Shown one piece after another: positions 11,601 to 22,281 of a stretch of DNA of 64,000 bases; the stretch's first letter is position 1, and each line of letters begins with the position of its first letter. A program made the translations under genes and the position numbers. Source of the DNA: Thozetella sp. PMI_491 (lineage: Eukaryota > Ascomycota > Sordariomycetes > Chaetosphaeriales > Chaetosphaeriaceae). The notes under the pieces are model-generated. The model did no database searches, had not been told where the DNA came from, and saw nothing but the letters and a program-made list of their open reading frames with translations. The stretch lies in the NCBI GenBank assembly GCA_021432635.1, contig MU270056.1:1-64000 (forward strand), given 5' to 3'.

Positions 11601-13432
11601 AAACTGGTTCGCTAGCTGGTGGATCTCTTGCTCAATCTTCTTATGAGTCGCATCAGGCATAAACGATGTCTTGTCTATGTAGAATCTCGGCGACTTCGAC
11701 TGGGGGTAGCTCGTTGGGATGTCGACCTTGACCTTGATGAAGATGGTTTCTTCGTTGACCCCCCAGGGTCCTTTGAGGGACGCATTCAGGGTGAGTGAAT
11801 CCATGTCGATGTTGTCCCACTTGACATTCGGGAACTGATTGCTGATGCGCACAAACTCTTCCTGTATGGTCTCGGGTTCGCTCCAGGTGTCGTCGTGGTA
11901 TCGGTGCGCGAACATGGTGGGATCCTTGGAGTCGGACCTGCTGGGTGCGGCCGAGCTTGCCTTGCGTTTGTTCATGGTGATGCCCTTCATCCACCCAATC
12001 TGCAGCTGGCTCCTGTCGAGATCATTACGGGCCGTGGTGTTCGCCTTCATGGATTGCCCTTTCCAGCTAGGGCCGAGCCGACGCTGGGGCGAGTGCATGC
12101 CCATCGTCAGGGCGCTCCGCCTGAAGCTGGGATTTCCGCTACCCGGCCTCGGGTCACTCATCGTGGCGCTTTTGCGGTCTCGCTGAACGCTGTCGTCGAC
12201 AGTTCGGAATGTCTTGTACGCGGCTCCCTTTCGCGTGATATTCAAGCCTTCCCGGACAGGGCTGCCTCGAGAATAGCCGACGGACTCAAGCAGCTTCTGG
12301 TCTAGCTTTCGCAGTCGCAGCTCGTTGTCTTCTCCCCACGATACCAGCTGGAATTCTCGATCATCGAGACCGCTCTCGTCCACGCCGCCCCGGTTCCGCC
12401 ATAGAAATTCCTTGACCTTGTGGGTGCCGTGCCCGGAGAAGACGGCCGTGGGTTCGACAACACTGTTGATAGCACTCTCTGTGACTGGCCGTTGGTCATA
12501 GAGGTACAAGTTTCCGGGCTCTGTCTGGGGCATCGCCAGCAGCCCATGCCCGAATGGCGTGTGGCGTGCTCGCCATACTGGGAAGTCTGTCTGAATCGTT
12601 CCCATAGGCACGTCGTCATCTCTGGTGTAGTCCCAGAACTTGATGCTCTTGTCCAGAGAACAGGTAACCAGGTTGCTAGCGCGGGTTCGGTTCCAATCCA
12701 GGCCGTAGATTTTAGACGTATGCGCACTGATGGATTTCAGAGGCTCGCCCGGCCGTCTGTCATCCCAAATGTGTAGCCATCTATCGTGGGAAGATGCGAG
12801 CACGTTAGGATCCCGGCGATTGTACTTGACTTGGGTGGCTCCAGCGAACCAGTCACAAAAGGTCAATACAGGCTGCCTAGGGCGTCTGAGATCCCATGTG
12901 TGGACGTATCCATCCACGGAACAGGTTGCCAGGATGTCGGGGTGGTGCGCGGAGAAGTTGATGTCGGTGATGGCCCTGCTGTGGCCATGGAGAGAATGCT
13001 CGACAGCACCGTTGCTGGAATCATCTCGAAGATTCAAGTTCCAGACCAAGCAGCGATGATTTGCGGTCGAGGCCACCCAGTAATCGCGCGCTGCGAAAGG
13101 CGACCATTGGACGTCCACCACGAGCCATGGTAGGCCGTGGCTGCTCAGCCTGCGAGGTGCACTGTAGGGCGAGTCTAAGTCGATAATCGCCAGACCATCT
13201 GGGCTATAATCCGGAGCCTATATTAGCTACCCATGAACACCGCAGACTCAGGGGCCGGGGGCACTCACGAGGCAAGTGCTATGTCCCGACCGGAAGGCGA
13301 GATGGTGGCGGAGCCCACCAGGCCATTAACGTGGATGGAGCCATCCGCGTCAAAGCTCTCGCTGTCGTAGGCCGACTTGATGGTTTTCCCCTTCTTCTGG
13401 TGGTCCGAGCTGTGGTCATACGCGGAAGGCAT
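8607..13432 (-). CDS. SEA/GATOR2 complex subunit, Mtc5 (Sea3)/WDR59 family
   Basis: The 1586-residue product has the domain order of WDR59/yeast Mtc5, a vacuole-associated subunit of the SEA (GATOR2-like) complex that relays amino-acid state to TORC1. Exon 1 is 13269-13432, then a 65-base intron (13204-13268), then exon 2 at 8607-13203. Splicing to the AG at 13204-13205 restores the WD-like string IALASPDGLAIIDLDSPYS. WD40 repeats fill roughly residues 40-390 (WDLRRPRQP, WDDRRPGEPLKSI and DWNRT segments). An RWD domain follows near 490-600 (EEFVRISNQFPNVKWD, PTSYPQSKSPRFYI). A long Ser/Pro-rich region leads to a C-terminal Cys/His zinc module at about 1345-1406 (CHRC, CVYC, CLSCGCASHEACLAEW, ECNC). 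ATG 13432 was chosen because the open frame upstream begins only with TTG. It is longer than the human protein mainly through low-complexity inserts. Confidence 0.9.
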
Positions 13433-14182
13433 TATGAGTGGCGAAGCCAAGGAGTGAGAATCGTCGTCAATAGCTTCAGCACCAAGTCATGGTCGGCACA
13501 ACTTCTCCCCCCTCATTACAGAGTGCGCGCCATGCGGAACCCGCTGCTGATTATAATGCGATTGGGAATGCAGATGAGGCCGCAGGCCCGTCGCTAATGG
13601 CGCGATGGGGATGATGCGGCTCAGTTTGCTTGATGAACGAATGCACGAGCGGCCCAAGTGCAGCAGCATTGGGGAGATCGATATCGATTATCGATAGCAA
13701 AGTGGTCCGTGCATTCCCGGGCAGCAGCCCACCTCAACCCGCCAGCTCTGCCCCACATGACGATGTTTGTTCTTCTGCCCACTTCCCCCGTCTTCACTAC
13801 GGTCTTTTGCGCCACCTGCCAGGAACGATCTCCGCCTTTGAAGCATCTCCGGCGCGGTGGTGAAAATTCTTCATCTTCCTCCATATCGCCCTCTTGTCGC
13901 CGCGCCTCCTCTCAGCCCCCTTTGTCCCTGATCTGCTCACGAGATAGGGATCGGAAACCCGATCACGGGTTTGGCCCTATCAGCTTTTTGACCGCAGCAG
14001 GTGACTACCTCGCACCAGCCTCTCAGCCTTCCCTGTGGCTATTGTCCGTACTCTGCATTTTTCATCCCTGTCGGCTGTGCTTCCTATCGCCGCAACCTCC
14101 TTGGCCCCTCGCCTACCCCATCTGGAAACCAAAGCGGAGATACGGTGCCCCGCCATCGCCGGCTTTCTAGCAGTCCTTCACC
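13433..14182. promoter_or_regulatory. Divergent upstream region of the WDR59-like gene and UBC13
   Basis: These 750 bases separate two divergent start codons and hold both promoters. Short ATCGAT/TCGATA palindromic words occur near 13677-13700 (ATCGATATCGATTATCGATA), and CT-rich tracts precede the UBC13 start. I see no gene here. Assigning promoter halves is not possible by eye. Confidence 0.5.
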
Positions 14183-14806
14183 ATGGCGCTTCCCAAGCGT
14201 ATCGTGAAGGAGACCGAGCGGCTCATGGCCGAGCCGTAAGAGCCCCGTGTCCCATCTGGATAGAAGCAGGATTCTGAAACGCGAATATAGTGTTCCCGGA
14301 ATCAGCGCCATCCCGCACGAAGACAACCTCCGATACTTTGATGTCGAGATCCATGGCCCGTCCCAGTCTCCCTATGAAGGTTGGCCACATCGAAATCTTC
14401 GGTAGCTTTAGCCTAGCTATACCTGCTTACCATTCTCTCTAGGCGGTGTCTTCAAACTCGAACTCTTCCTCCCCGACGACTACCCCATGACCCCTCCGAA
14501 GATCCGGTTCCTCACCAAGATCTTCCATCCCAACGTTGATAAGCTTGGGCGCATCTGCCTGGATGTCCTCAAGAGTGAGAATCAGTATGCGATTCTTGCC
14601 CGCTCAACTTGCTAACCCAGTTCCCAGACAACTGGTCCCCCGCTCTTCAAATCCGAACGATCCTGCTTTCGATCCAGGCCCTCCTTGGAGCCCCGAATCC
14701 CGACGACCCGCTCGCCCCGGAGGTCGCAAAGAGCTGGAAGGAGGACGAGAAGGCTGCCATTGCGACTGCAAAGGAGTGGACCCAGAAGTATGCAGTTCCC
14801 AAATAA
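14183..14806 (+). CDS. Ubiquitin-conjugating enzyme E2, Ubc13 type
   Basis: This 150-residue E2 should build Lys63-linked ubiquitin chains together with a Uev/Mms2 partner, for post-replication repair and signalling. Four exons: 14183-14235, 14291-14379, 14443-14574 and 14628-14806. Junctions restore [35 protein letters not shown] and [19 protein letters not shown]. The E2 fold is complete: the [17 protein letters not shown] motif at about 62-78 and the active-site Cys at 86 within [10 protein letters not shown] (Cys87 in yeast Ubc13). The EDNLRYFDV segment near 28-36 is typical of Ubc13 rather than of other E2s. Intron 2 begins GTTGGC, a weak donor, but no alternative restores the fold. Length matches the family. 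Confidence 0.94.
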
Positions 14807-15350
14807 GATGAGCGCAACGACAGATTATGGAGGGCCGCTCCTGTGTGCGCTTTGGAGGATGGGGACCATGAGTTACGAGTACGGATAACACCGGTCAAGC
14901 ATGCGGCATGGATTTAGGGCGGTTGTTCTTCGCCTCGGCACGTTCGGGGGACTTAGGGAGTAATAGAACAGCAATGGCAGAGCCAACCGTGGCTCTCCTG
15001 CACAAAGTCGGTCAGCCTTTCTGTGATTAGGAAATGGGATTCATTCCTGCCTTTGCTAAAGAAGCAGCATCTTCCCGCGATGCTTTGATGACATTCGATA
15101 TCCCGCCCACAGGCAAGACCACAGGGAAAGCTCGTGGCGTTGTTCGACTGAGCATCCCTTATGCCTGTTTCTCCTCGGCACGAGAGAGTCTCGGCCGGTA
15201 GCTAGGCTGCGAGGATCGTAGCAAATCCAGATATATTTTTAAAGAAAGCGGCAACAAGAAAGGCGATCTGTACCCTACGGAGACCCGAGCATTAATATTA
15301 TCTTCACTCTTAGATTGCGCTCTGGCTCCTGAGCTTCTATATCTGAAGAA

Positions 15351-15369
15351 ATATATATATATATATATA
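15351..15369. repeat. AT dinucleotide microsatellite
   Basis: About nine to ten AT units lie in the gene-free interval downstream of UBC13. Confidence 0.85.
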
Positions 15370-17273
15370 AAACAACATGAAGTCCTAAGACAGCGGCAAG
15401 GTTCATACACGATTGAAGTTGGAAAGCACCGTCTTTTGCGAAAGGTTCGGCACACAGGATTCTCTAAGCTCATGATGGGTGAGCTCTACAGTCGAGGGGG
15501 GACGCCGTGTGGGAGCCACCCGCTCCAGGATTTTGAATCACCTACCTACCTGCCAGGAAGTACCAAGCGCAGCTTCTAAGAAACCGTGGTGCTATCGTTT
15601 ATCGTCCTCGACTATAGACTATTATAAGCCATGTTCCCTGTCTAGCCCTCTCCGGCTCCATACACAACGTAGTAGTAGTAGATAGGAAGGGGAGCCGATT
15701 GGGCATGGAACAGGGCTTTTATTCCTGGCTGATTTGGCCAGTCTTGACAGCTTGGTCTAATTCGATGGCAGGCCCTTCTGCCTGCTCAAGCGGGTTATTT
15801 GGAGCGCCAGACTAGACCGAGCGCTAATTAGAAGAAGGCGCTTTTTTTTGGCATCATGTAGCGTCGCAGACCAAAGCCAACCATATGCGTTATGATGCGT
15901 GTCTCCAGCTTAGACGGAAGCGTGGCTCCCGCCTGTCCTGCAGATCTGGAGGCTTCCCCAGCCTCAGGGATGCAGGATCATGGAGCGCAGGGATCATCTG
16001 GGGCAAGGAACAACAAGATACATACATAGCAGTAGTAGCCTGTGGTGACAAGGGACTCCATGGCAGTCGCGCGCCGCCAGGCAGGAAGAAACGAAACGGC
16101 CCTGCAGCCGGCGTGGGACACGCAAGATTGCCAGTCTGCAGGTAAGAGAAAAGAGCAGATGCGAGGTGACCCCCAATATGGAGCTAACTGAATGGAGTGA
16201 CAGGTCATACAATAGTGTTTGTGTCTGCAGCAGCTAGTAATCTCTCCGAGACGGCGGGTTTCTTCGTGCTTCCGTTTGCTTGACCACCAGCCGTTATGGA
16301 CCAATCACTCCACCGCACCAAGTTCTGGGGGTCCAGCTAGCATGAACAAAGGGGAAGCCGGGGCGGGGGAGGGGAGAGAAGGAAGGGGGAAGGCTGTGGC
16401 TTGTGCTTGCATGCAGCGCGCCTTGGGGGGCTCGCAGCATCCAGGTTTGCATCCCGATCAACCGTTTCGATTTTCACGGGTCCTCAATGCCGGCGGAGTG
16501 CAGACTGCAAGGCCCAGCCAAAAATGGGGACGTCCTCCTTCCTTCCCGATCACGTTTGGGGCGTTCCTGGGCTAGCCTACGCAGCGTCACCCCCTCCCCC
16601 TCCACCCCCTGGCGAATAATACTATCTGAGTGGTGTGTGGCGCAAGGGCTTCACTTTCCCCTTTTCGCGCATCTCCGTCAGCAGAAGCAGCTGCCTACCT
16701 ACTCTACTAGGTTGAACAGAAGCCACCCAGGTTCACTGTTGGCTGGCGTGGGCGGCGTGGGTCGGCCGTTTTGGCGGCACACGCGGGGGGCTTCTCCTTG
16801 CATTTTGCGGGCGATAATAGAAGGAAGACTAATTGCTACAACACTGCCCAAGCACATCCACGGACGGATCGGCCAACGTGCGCTGAGAAGCGGGATGACC
16901 GGGCACGCACCCGTGGGGACCCCGAGGAAGAAGGAGAGACAAAAGTCGCCTGGGGTGGGCATGTGGGCGGATGGGCTGTCTATTTACTAGTGTAGAAAAA
17001 AAAACAAAAGAAAAAAAAAAACAAAGCTGTCACAGCGGGTGGCTGCTACTAGGTTCGGGCCACGAGGCGGTTGTCCATCATGCCAACCAGTGCAGAGAGC
17101 TACGGCCATGGCCGGCACTTCGTTGGGTCTCAGCTTGAGAAATGCATTGATAGGCCGTCTGGGACTGAATCACTCACTATGTTGCACCATGCCAGCAAGG
17201 GACGCAGTGCCACGGCCGCAGTAGCCTCGACTAGCAGCAGATCGATATCTGCCAGGACCGGGACGAAGAACAC

Positions 17274-17353
17274 GCGCACACACACACACTCTCTCTCTCT
17301 GTCTGTCACACTGTACAAGGCGGCCGTTTTTTTTTTTTCCTTTTTTTTTTTTT
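17274..17353. repeat. Compound CA/CT microsatellite and T tracts
   Basis: A CA run passes into a CT run at about 17274-17300. Twelve and then thirteen T residues follow at 17327-17338 and 17341-17353. The cluster lies upstream of the 18429 gene and may be part of its nucleosome-depleted upstream region. Confidence 0.8.
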
Positions 17354-18428
17354 CTTTCTGTCTTTTGGCTCCAGAGCGGGCGCACACCAGCAGCAAACGG
17401 CTCCGGGGGCCGCCCACTAGCAGCAGCGGCCGACAAGGGCGGGCAACGTGGTGGTTGGGCAAAGCTCTCCTTCCCTGGCTTCTCTGGGGCTGCTCTCCTT
17501 GGCCGTTTGTGCCGTCCCGAACCACGCAGGTCGACAAAATTGATCCAACTCCCCCCTTTCCCTTTTCAGCAGCACCCGACCCTTGTCTCGTTGCTCTACC
17601 CACCTGCCTCTTCTCCACTATCTTGAATACCTTGACAACGGGGGGTTTCTCGTGCCATTGGGTGCCCAAATCACCCGAAACATCGCTGCGAACCTGACCG
17701 GCTCCTTTGTCCGCATCCTAGGTTTCGGGACTCGCAATGCATTTCTTGCTCAATTGAGCTGCAGCCGCGACTTGTCTGCCCTCCCGTCGTCGTATCCGAC
17801 CAAGGTTCCACGGAACCCTAGCTCGACCCTCCCCACCCCGGACAGGCTCGACGCTTTCGACCTGCTCCTCTTTACCGAGTTGAGATACCCTGCTCGGCCA
17901 CCAGCCCCCGACCGACCACCACTCGCCCACCCTGTCCCTAGCCACCCGCGCCAGCCCATATTTCACGCTCAGACCGTTTCTGCCCTTTCCATCCTGGCTT
18001 CGAACCTTCCATCGAGAAGCTGCAAAGTGTGCCTTTGCCTTGCCCATCGCCATCCAAACGCCGAACCACCATCATCCGGAGACGCCTGCCCGCGTGCCTG
18101 CGTGCGTGTCTGTCTCTGTGTTGGTAGTTTCCCTTGGCTCTTCGACCTTGCGCGTACGAACCCAAACTTGACAGGGCCTGTCAACGGTTCGGTCCGCAAC
18201 GTCAAATCGCGAGTCACGGCGCACGCTTGGGCACATTGGTCCCTGCCTCCTGTGTCCGGACGGGTCTACTCTCCCTCTTTCTCTCCCTCGCTCCATCCTC
18301 GAGAGACGGAAATCGCCCACGGCAGAACGCCGTTACGCTTTTCCAATCAAAAAAAATAAAGTCGAGCCTCCATTCGCAAAGAGCCAACCTTCCTTGTCGT
18401 TCCCGGCCTCTCCTACCGAGGACCAACG

Positions 18429-19115
18429 ATGCCTGCGAGGACGACTAGCACCACGGCTCCGGCCGTCAAGCGCTTCGAGCTCCCAGCTCTGGACTTCAAG
18501 TTCTCCTCCTTGACGGATGGCACCGACATCCCACCGCCGCTCCCATCCCCGGTAGAGGACAAGGTGCCGACGCCGCCCATGACCCCGACGACCGAGGAAA
18601 AGAAACAAGAGGCAGTCGCACCTGCGGCGGAGACCAACCCAACCCAGAATGGTAAGCTCGACACCACCTCGCCGGCGTCGATCGCGACCAAGACGACCAC
18701 CACGGGCACGAAACGGCCGGCTGATGACAACCCCGCGTCTCCGACGCTGTCGAGCCGGCCGGGCAGCATCCGGCGGCTGTTCAGCCGTAACCTCCTCCAC
18801 AACGCATATGCTAACGGGGAAGAAGCTGGGTCACAATCGCCGGAGCACGGGCGGCCCGAGTCGCGGAGCAATGGGAGCTTTGTCGACTCCAAAAAATCGA
18901 AACGCTCTAGCGGTTGGTTCAGCCGGTTACGCAGCAACGACTCGGCCGGCACGAAGCGCGCCAGCGTCGTCGGCCTGCCACGGTCCACGACGGAAGAGAA
19001 ACGCCCCATGGGCCCGCCGCCACCTATGATCCCGGAGCTGGCGGAGCTCAAGTCCAAGATTGATTTGGCCGACGAAGGCAGTCTGGGCAGCGACCTGTTC
19101 AAGGACATAAAATGA
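18429..19115 (+). CDS. Fungal protein of unknown function, Ser/Pro/Lys-rich
   Basis: A 228-residue single-exon frame begins at an ATG preceded by ACG, after a long pyrimidine-rich leader. No enzyme domain is visible. The protein is rich in Ser, Thr, Pro and Lys and looks largely disordered. Ordered-looking pieces are a short N-terminal block (KRFELPALDFKFSSLTDG, about 14-31), two basic-aromatic repeats of similar shape (SIRRLFSRNLLHN near 112-124 and SGWFSRLRSNDS near 161-172), and an acidic C terminus ending DLFKDIK. The pattern of short conserved blocks in disordered sequence suggests an adaptor or regulated substrate. That is inference, and I do not recognise a named family. Confidence 0.7.
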   Translation: MPARTTSTTAPAVKRFELPALDFKFSSLTDGTDIPPPLPSPVEDKVPTPPMTPTTEEKKQEAVAPAAETNPTQNGKLDTTSPASIATKTTTTGTKRPADDNPASPTLSSRPGSIRRLFSRNLLHNAYANGEEAGSQSPEHGRPESRSNGSFVDSKKSKRSSGWFSRLRSNDSAGTKRASVVGLPRSTTEEKRPMGPPPPMIPELAELKSKIDLADEGSLGSDLFKDIK

Positions 19116-20722
19116 CGTTGATGCATCCACCGTATCGACGAGCCCACCTGAATGCTGCCGGGCCTGGTGGGTTCTGATGTGGACCGCCGGTCCCCTCACG
19201 GCAGGAAGCATGATCGTCGCTTTCCCGCCGGCCGAGGACACCAACACACGGCGCTCACGGTTTGTTCGAGGAACTCAGGAGGGAGACGAGGCTCGGCTCC
19301 ATCCGTTGCCACGGTTCTGGGTCCCGATTCCCTCCCTGATTACGAGTTACAGACTGAGATGTTGTCAAGTCTGGGGAAGAGTTCCGGGCCTGAGACGGTG
19401 GCCGACATGGGACTTGAAGGATGTGGATCAAGATACCCAGCTCATCTGCTGAGCTCATTCATTTGCACACGAAGGATTTCTCTTTTTGCTATTTACCCGG
19501 CTCCTGCTGGGCCCCCATATCCTCTTTATTATTTGTTTACGTCCAGACTACCCCTTTCTTGTGTTATGCTGTACACCCGACACGTTTTCACGGCCCGATC
19601 CCCCCATTTCCAGCTTCCTCTCCGAAGAGTGCTGCTCCCTTGTATCCAATCCAGCGTCGCGTGGTGCGCGCGCACGCTTGAGGCTTGCTGGTCGATTTTG
19701 TACTTGTCAACGACGCTATTGGAAAAGACGTTACGACCGGTTTCTTGTGGGCTCGGCACTATTTATTATTATTATTTTTCTACTTGCATTTTACCCCGGA
19801 GGAGGTTTCTCAAAGCTTCAAGGTCAGGGAGCGGCGGAAGGAAGCATCAACCTGGTCATCTCATCAACACGTCATCTGAACATGGATCATCTCTAAATAG
19901 TGTGTACCTCAAAACGCCGGGGGAGGGGCGCCCTGCCATACCACCTCCCCTATCAAATAGAAAAGGACATGGTCATTTCTTTCTAACATCAGTACACCGT
20001 GCGACGAGCCCTTATGCTGCCGCCTGTGCCGACTACTCACTACCAAAGCTCCGCCACACCTCGCTCATGGTAAATTTCACCGCGGGAAGACCGACATCGA
20101 TCACGATAGTATAGAAGAGGGGTAGGGACGAGCTCACCATCCGTGGCGTGCGCTTTGACCCCGGATGCTGCAGAATTTCGTGCCACCCCTCACTCCAAGG
20201 ACGGGCAGAACATGAGGGAAAGCCTGCTCTGGATGCTTCCCCAGTCCGCGCTCTGAATCGCGCAGCGCGGACGCCGGTTCGGCGTTACCCGTGGGCCAAT
20301 TCCTAGTCCCGACGATCTAGCAGCGAAGATGTAATTACCCAACGCACGTACCTAAGTTCCAGGTATGATCAAAGACCGCTATCGGTTGAAGCTCTGTCGA
20401 TCACGGGATCCGGGATCGAAGCTTGCCCCTGTCAGAGTGGCGTGCTAGAGCCTTCTTGATTGGCCAGAGCCGAGAGCTCCTGGGACCCACAGTGCGGTCA
20501 TGGAAACGAAACCCAGGAGCCTTTACCCCCAAACAGCCAGACAGAGCTCAGCCTTGACACATTGGACGGCTCCAGCCTCGGCATACGGACGGCCCTTTTC
20601 AGCGGCCGGCGAAAAGGTCACGTACCTGAAAAATAGCCTTCATTCAGAAACGACATCAAAGAGAGGACCTGCCATCGCTTGTGGACAAGAGTGCTGTTCA
20701 ACTAGCACCTCCGTGGAATACA
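19116..20722. other. Intergenic region
   Basis: This holds the 3' flank of the 18429 gene and the promoter of the enoyl-reductase gene. The left half has T-rich segments consistent with a long 3' UTR. No frame here gives a recognisable protein. Confidence 0.5.
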
Positions 20723-22009
20723 ATGGCGGCCATTCGGCCTGTGACCCAAAGCCTCGGGGCTAGTCTCCGAGCGTCCTCGGCGTCATCCCGTGCTCTCAGG
20801 TTCCCGGCCCGCCCAGTCTATCGGCCCACCCTCTCCACGGCGTTGAGACAAAAGTCCGGTCCGTACGGCTACACCCAGGCCAAGGCCCTGTACTTCTCCC
20901 GCCCGGCCGAGCCCATGGATGCTCTCCATCTGCACACGCACTCCATCTCGCCAGGTCTCCCCTCTGGTGCCGTCCTCGTGCGCACGCTTGCTGCTCCCAT
21001 CAACCCGTCCGATGTGAACGTGATCCAAGGGACCTACGGCAGCAAACCCCCTTACACCAGCCTCCTCGGCACGCCCGAGCCTGCCGTGATCCCTGGCAAC
21101 GAGGGTTGCATGGAGGTCCTTTCGGTCGGCCCAGGCGTCTCCGGCCTGGCCAAAGGCGACTGGGTCATCCCGGCCGCGACGGGATTCGGAACGTTCCGGA
21201 CGCACGCCCTGGTCGAGAACGCCGAGAAGGCCCTGTTCAAGATCGACCAGACGGGCCTCAGCCCTATTCAGGCTGCGACTGTCAGCGTCAACCCATGTAG
21301 CGCGTACCGCATGCTGCGGGATCACGTCGACCTGGTTGCTTTGTCTATGAAGCGGTTCGCATCGCCCGGACCGGCGCCCAAGGGTGGTGCGTGGTTCCTG
21401 CAGAACGGGGCAAACAGCGGTGTCGGCCGAGCCGCCGTGCAGCTCGGGAAGCTGTGGGGTCTCCGCAGCATCAACGTGATACGGCAGCGGTCGACACCGG
21501 AGGAGACGGCGGCGTTGAAACTGGAACTTGAAGAGCTCGGCGCGACTGTCGTCATCACGGAGAAAGAATTCCTCGACCGCCGGGCTGGCACCGAGCTGCT
21601 GCAGGAGCTCACCGACGGCGGCTCTGACCCCCTGCTGCTCGGCCTCAACTGCGTGGGCGGGAAGTCGGCCTCCAACATGGTGCGGTGGCTGAGTCCCACC
21701 GGCACCATGGTCACGTACGGCGGCATGTCTCGGAAGGCATTCCCCTTCCCGACCGGTCCGCAGATCTTCAAGCGCCTCAAGTTCGAAGGCTTCTGGCTGA
21801 GCGAGTGGAGCAAGGAGAACCCCGGAGAGAAACAGCGCACCGTCAACGAGATCTTGGACCTCATCCGGCAGGGAAAATTCAAGGACGTCCCGGTTCAGGA
21901 GATAGCCTGGGACTGGGAGACGGAAGAAAAGATGCTGCTGGAGGCGGTGCAAGGGACACTGGAGGGGTTTCGGAGCGGGAAGGGCGTGTTTGTATTTGGC
22001 GAGACATGA
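20723..22009 (+). CDS. Mitochondrial trans-2-enoyl-[ACP]/CoA reductase, Etr1/MECR family
   Basis: This 428-residue medium-chain reductase carries out the last, NADPH-dependent step of mitochondrial type II fatty-acid synthesis, the pathway that supplies octanoyl-ACP for lipoic acid. ATG 20723 opens an Arg/Ser/Ala-rich leader with almost no acidic residues (about 1-45), consistent with matrix targeting. An in-frame extension to 20681 begins only with TTG. The GroES-like half holds INPSDVNVIQGTY, placing Tyr105 where Candida Etr1 has its catalytic Tyr79. The Rossmann half holds LQNGANSGVGRAAVQLGKLWG and then INVIR, matching the NADPH-binding loop of the family. There is no intron. It converges on Vps34 with 272 bases between stop codons. 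Confidence 0.92.
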   Translation: MAAIRPVTQSLGASLRASSASSRALRFPARPVYRPTLSTALRQKSGPYGYTQAKALYFSRPAEPMDALHLHTHSISPGLPSGAVLVRTLAAPINPSDVNVIQGTYGSKPPYTSLLGTPEPAVIPGNEGCMEVLSVGPGVSGLAKGDWVIPAATGFGTFRTHALVENAEKALFKIDQTGLSPIQAATVSVNPCSAYRMLRDHVDLVALSMKRFASPGPAPKGGAWFLQNGANSGVGRAAVQLGKLWGLRSINVIRQRSTPEETAALKLELEELGATVVITEKEFLDRRAGTELLQELTDGGSDPLLLGLNCVGGKSASNMVRWLSPTGTMVTYGGMSRKAFPFPTGPQIFKRLKFEGFWLSEWSKENPGEKQRTVNEILDLIRQGKFKDVPVQEIAWDWETEEKMLLEAVQGTLEGFRSGKGVFVFGET

Positions 22010-22281
22010 ACGCTAGGCCAGAGGAGACTGTGAGCCTATATACAGACCATGTAGTCATATCACAAAAGGGGCTTCGGGTATCGTTGGGTGGATCATGCAC
22101 CAAGACTTTGGTTCAGTGCTCATCAAGCTCGCGCGTCTCTGTAACCGTGTTCTGCTGAATTTCTATACGACAATATACGCCATGCCCCCGACCTATCTTC
22201 CCAATCAATCCTTACCGACACGCTGTACCACAACGCCATAGCATCTTCCTTGTTCCAAACTCCTCTCCCAAAGTAGCGCTG

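Larger units (their letters stand above)
14807..18428. other. Long intergenic region with simple repeats
   Basis: I see no supported gene in 3.6 kb. The stretch holds an AT dinucleotide run (15351-15369), A-rich and T-rich tracts (about 16997-17024 and 17327-17353) and a CA/CT microsatellite. The right-hand part, from about 17.5 kb, is pyrimidine-rich on the + strand, as often seen in promoters and leaders of filamentous fungi, and leads into the gene at 18429. Long open frames there (for example 17583-18359) are compositional and encode nothing recognisable. Confidence 0.5.

Noticed and set aside
17583-18359. A 258-codon + strand frame upstream of the 18429 gene
   Set aside because: It is Pro/Ser/Arg-rich translation of pyrimidine-rich promoter DNA, with no conserved blocks, and it lies where a long leader is expected.
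20783-21952. A 389-codon open frame antisense to the enoyl-reductase gene
   Set aside because: It mirrors the GC-rich third positions of the Etr1 coding strand and encodes no recognisable protein.
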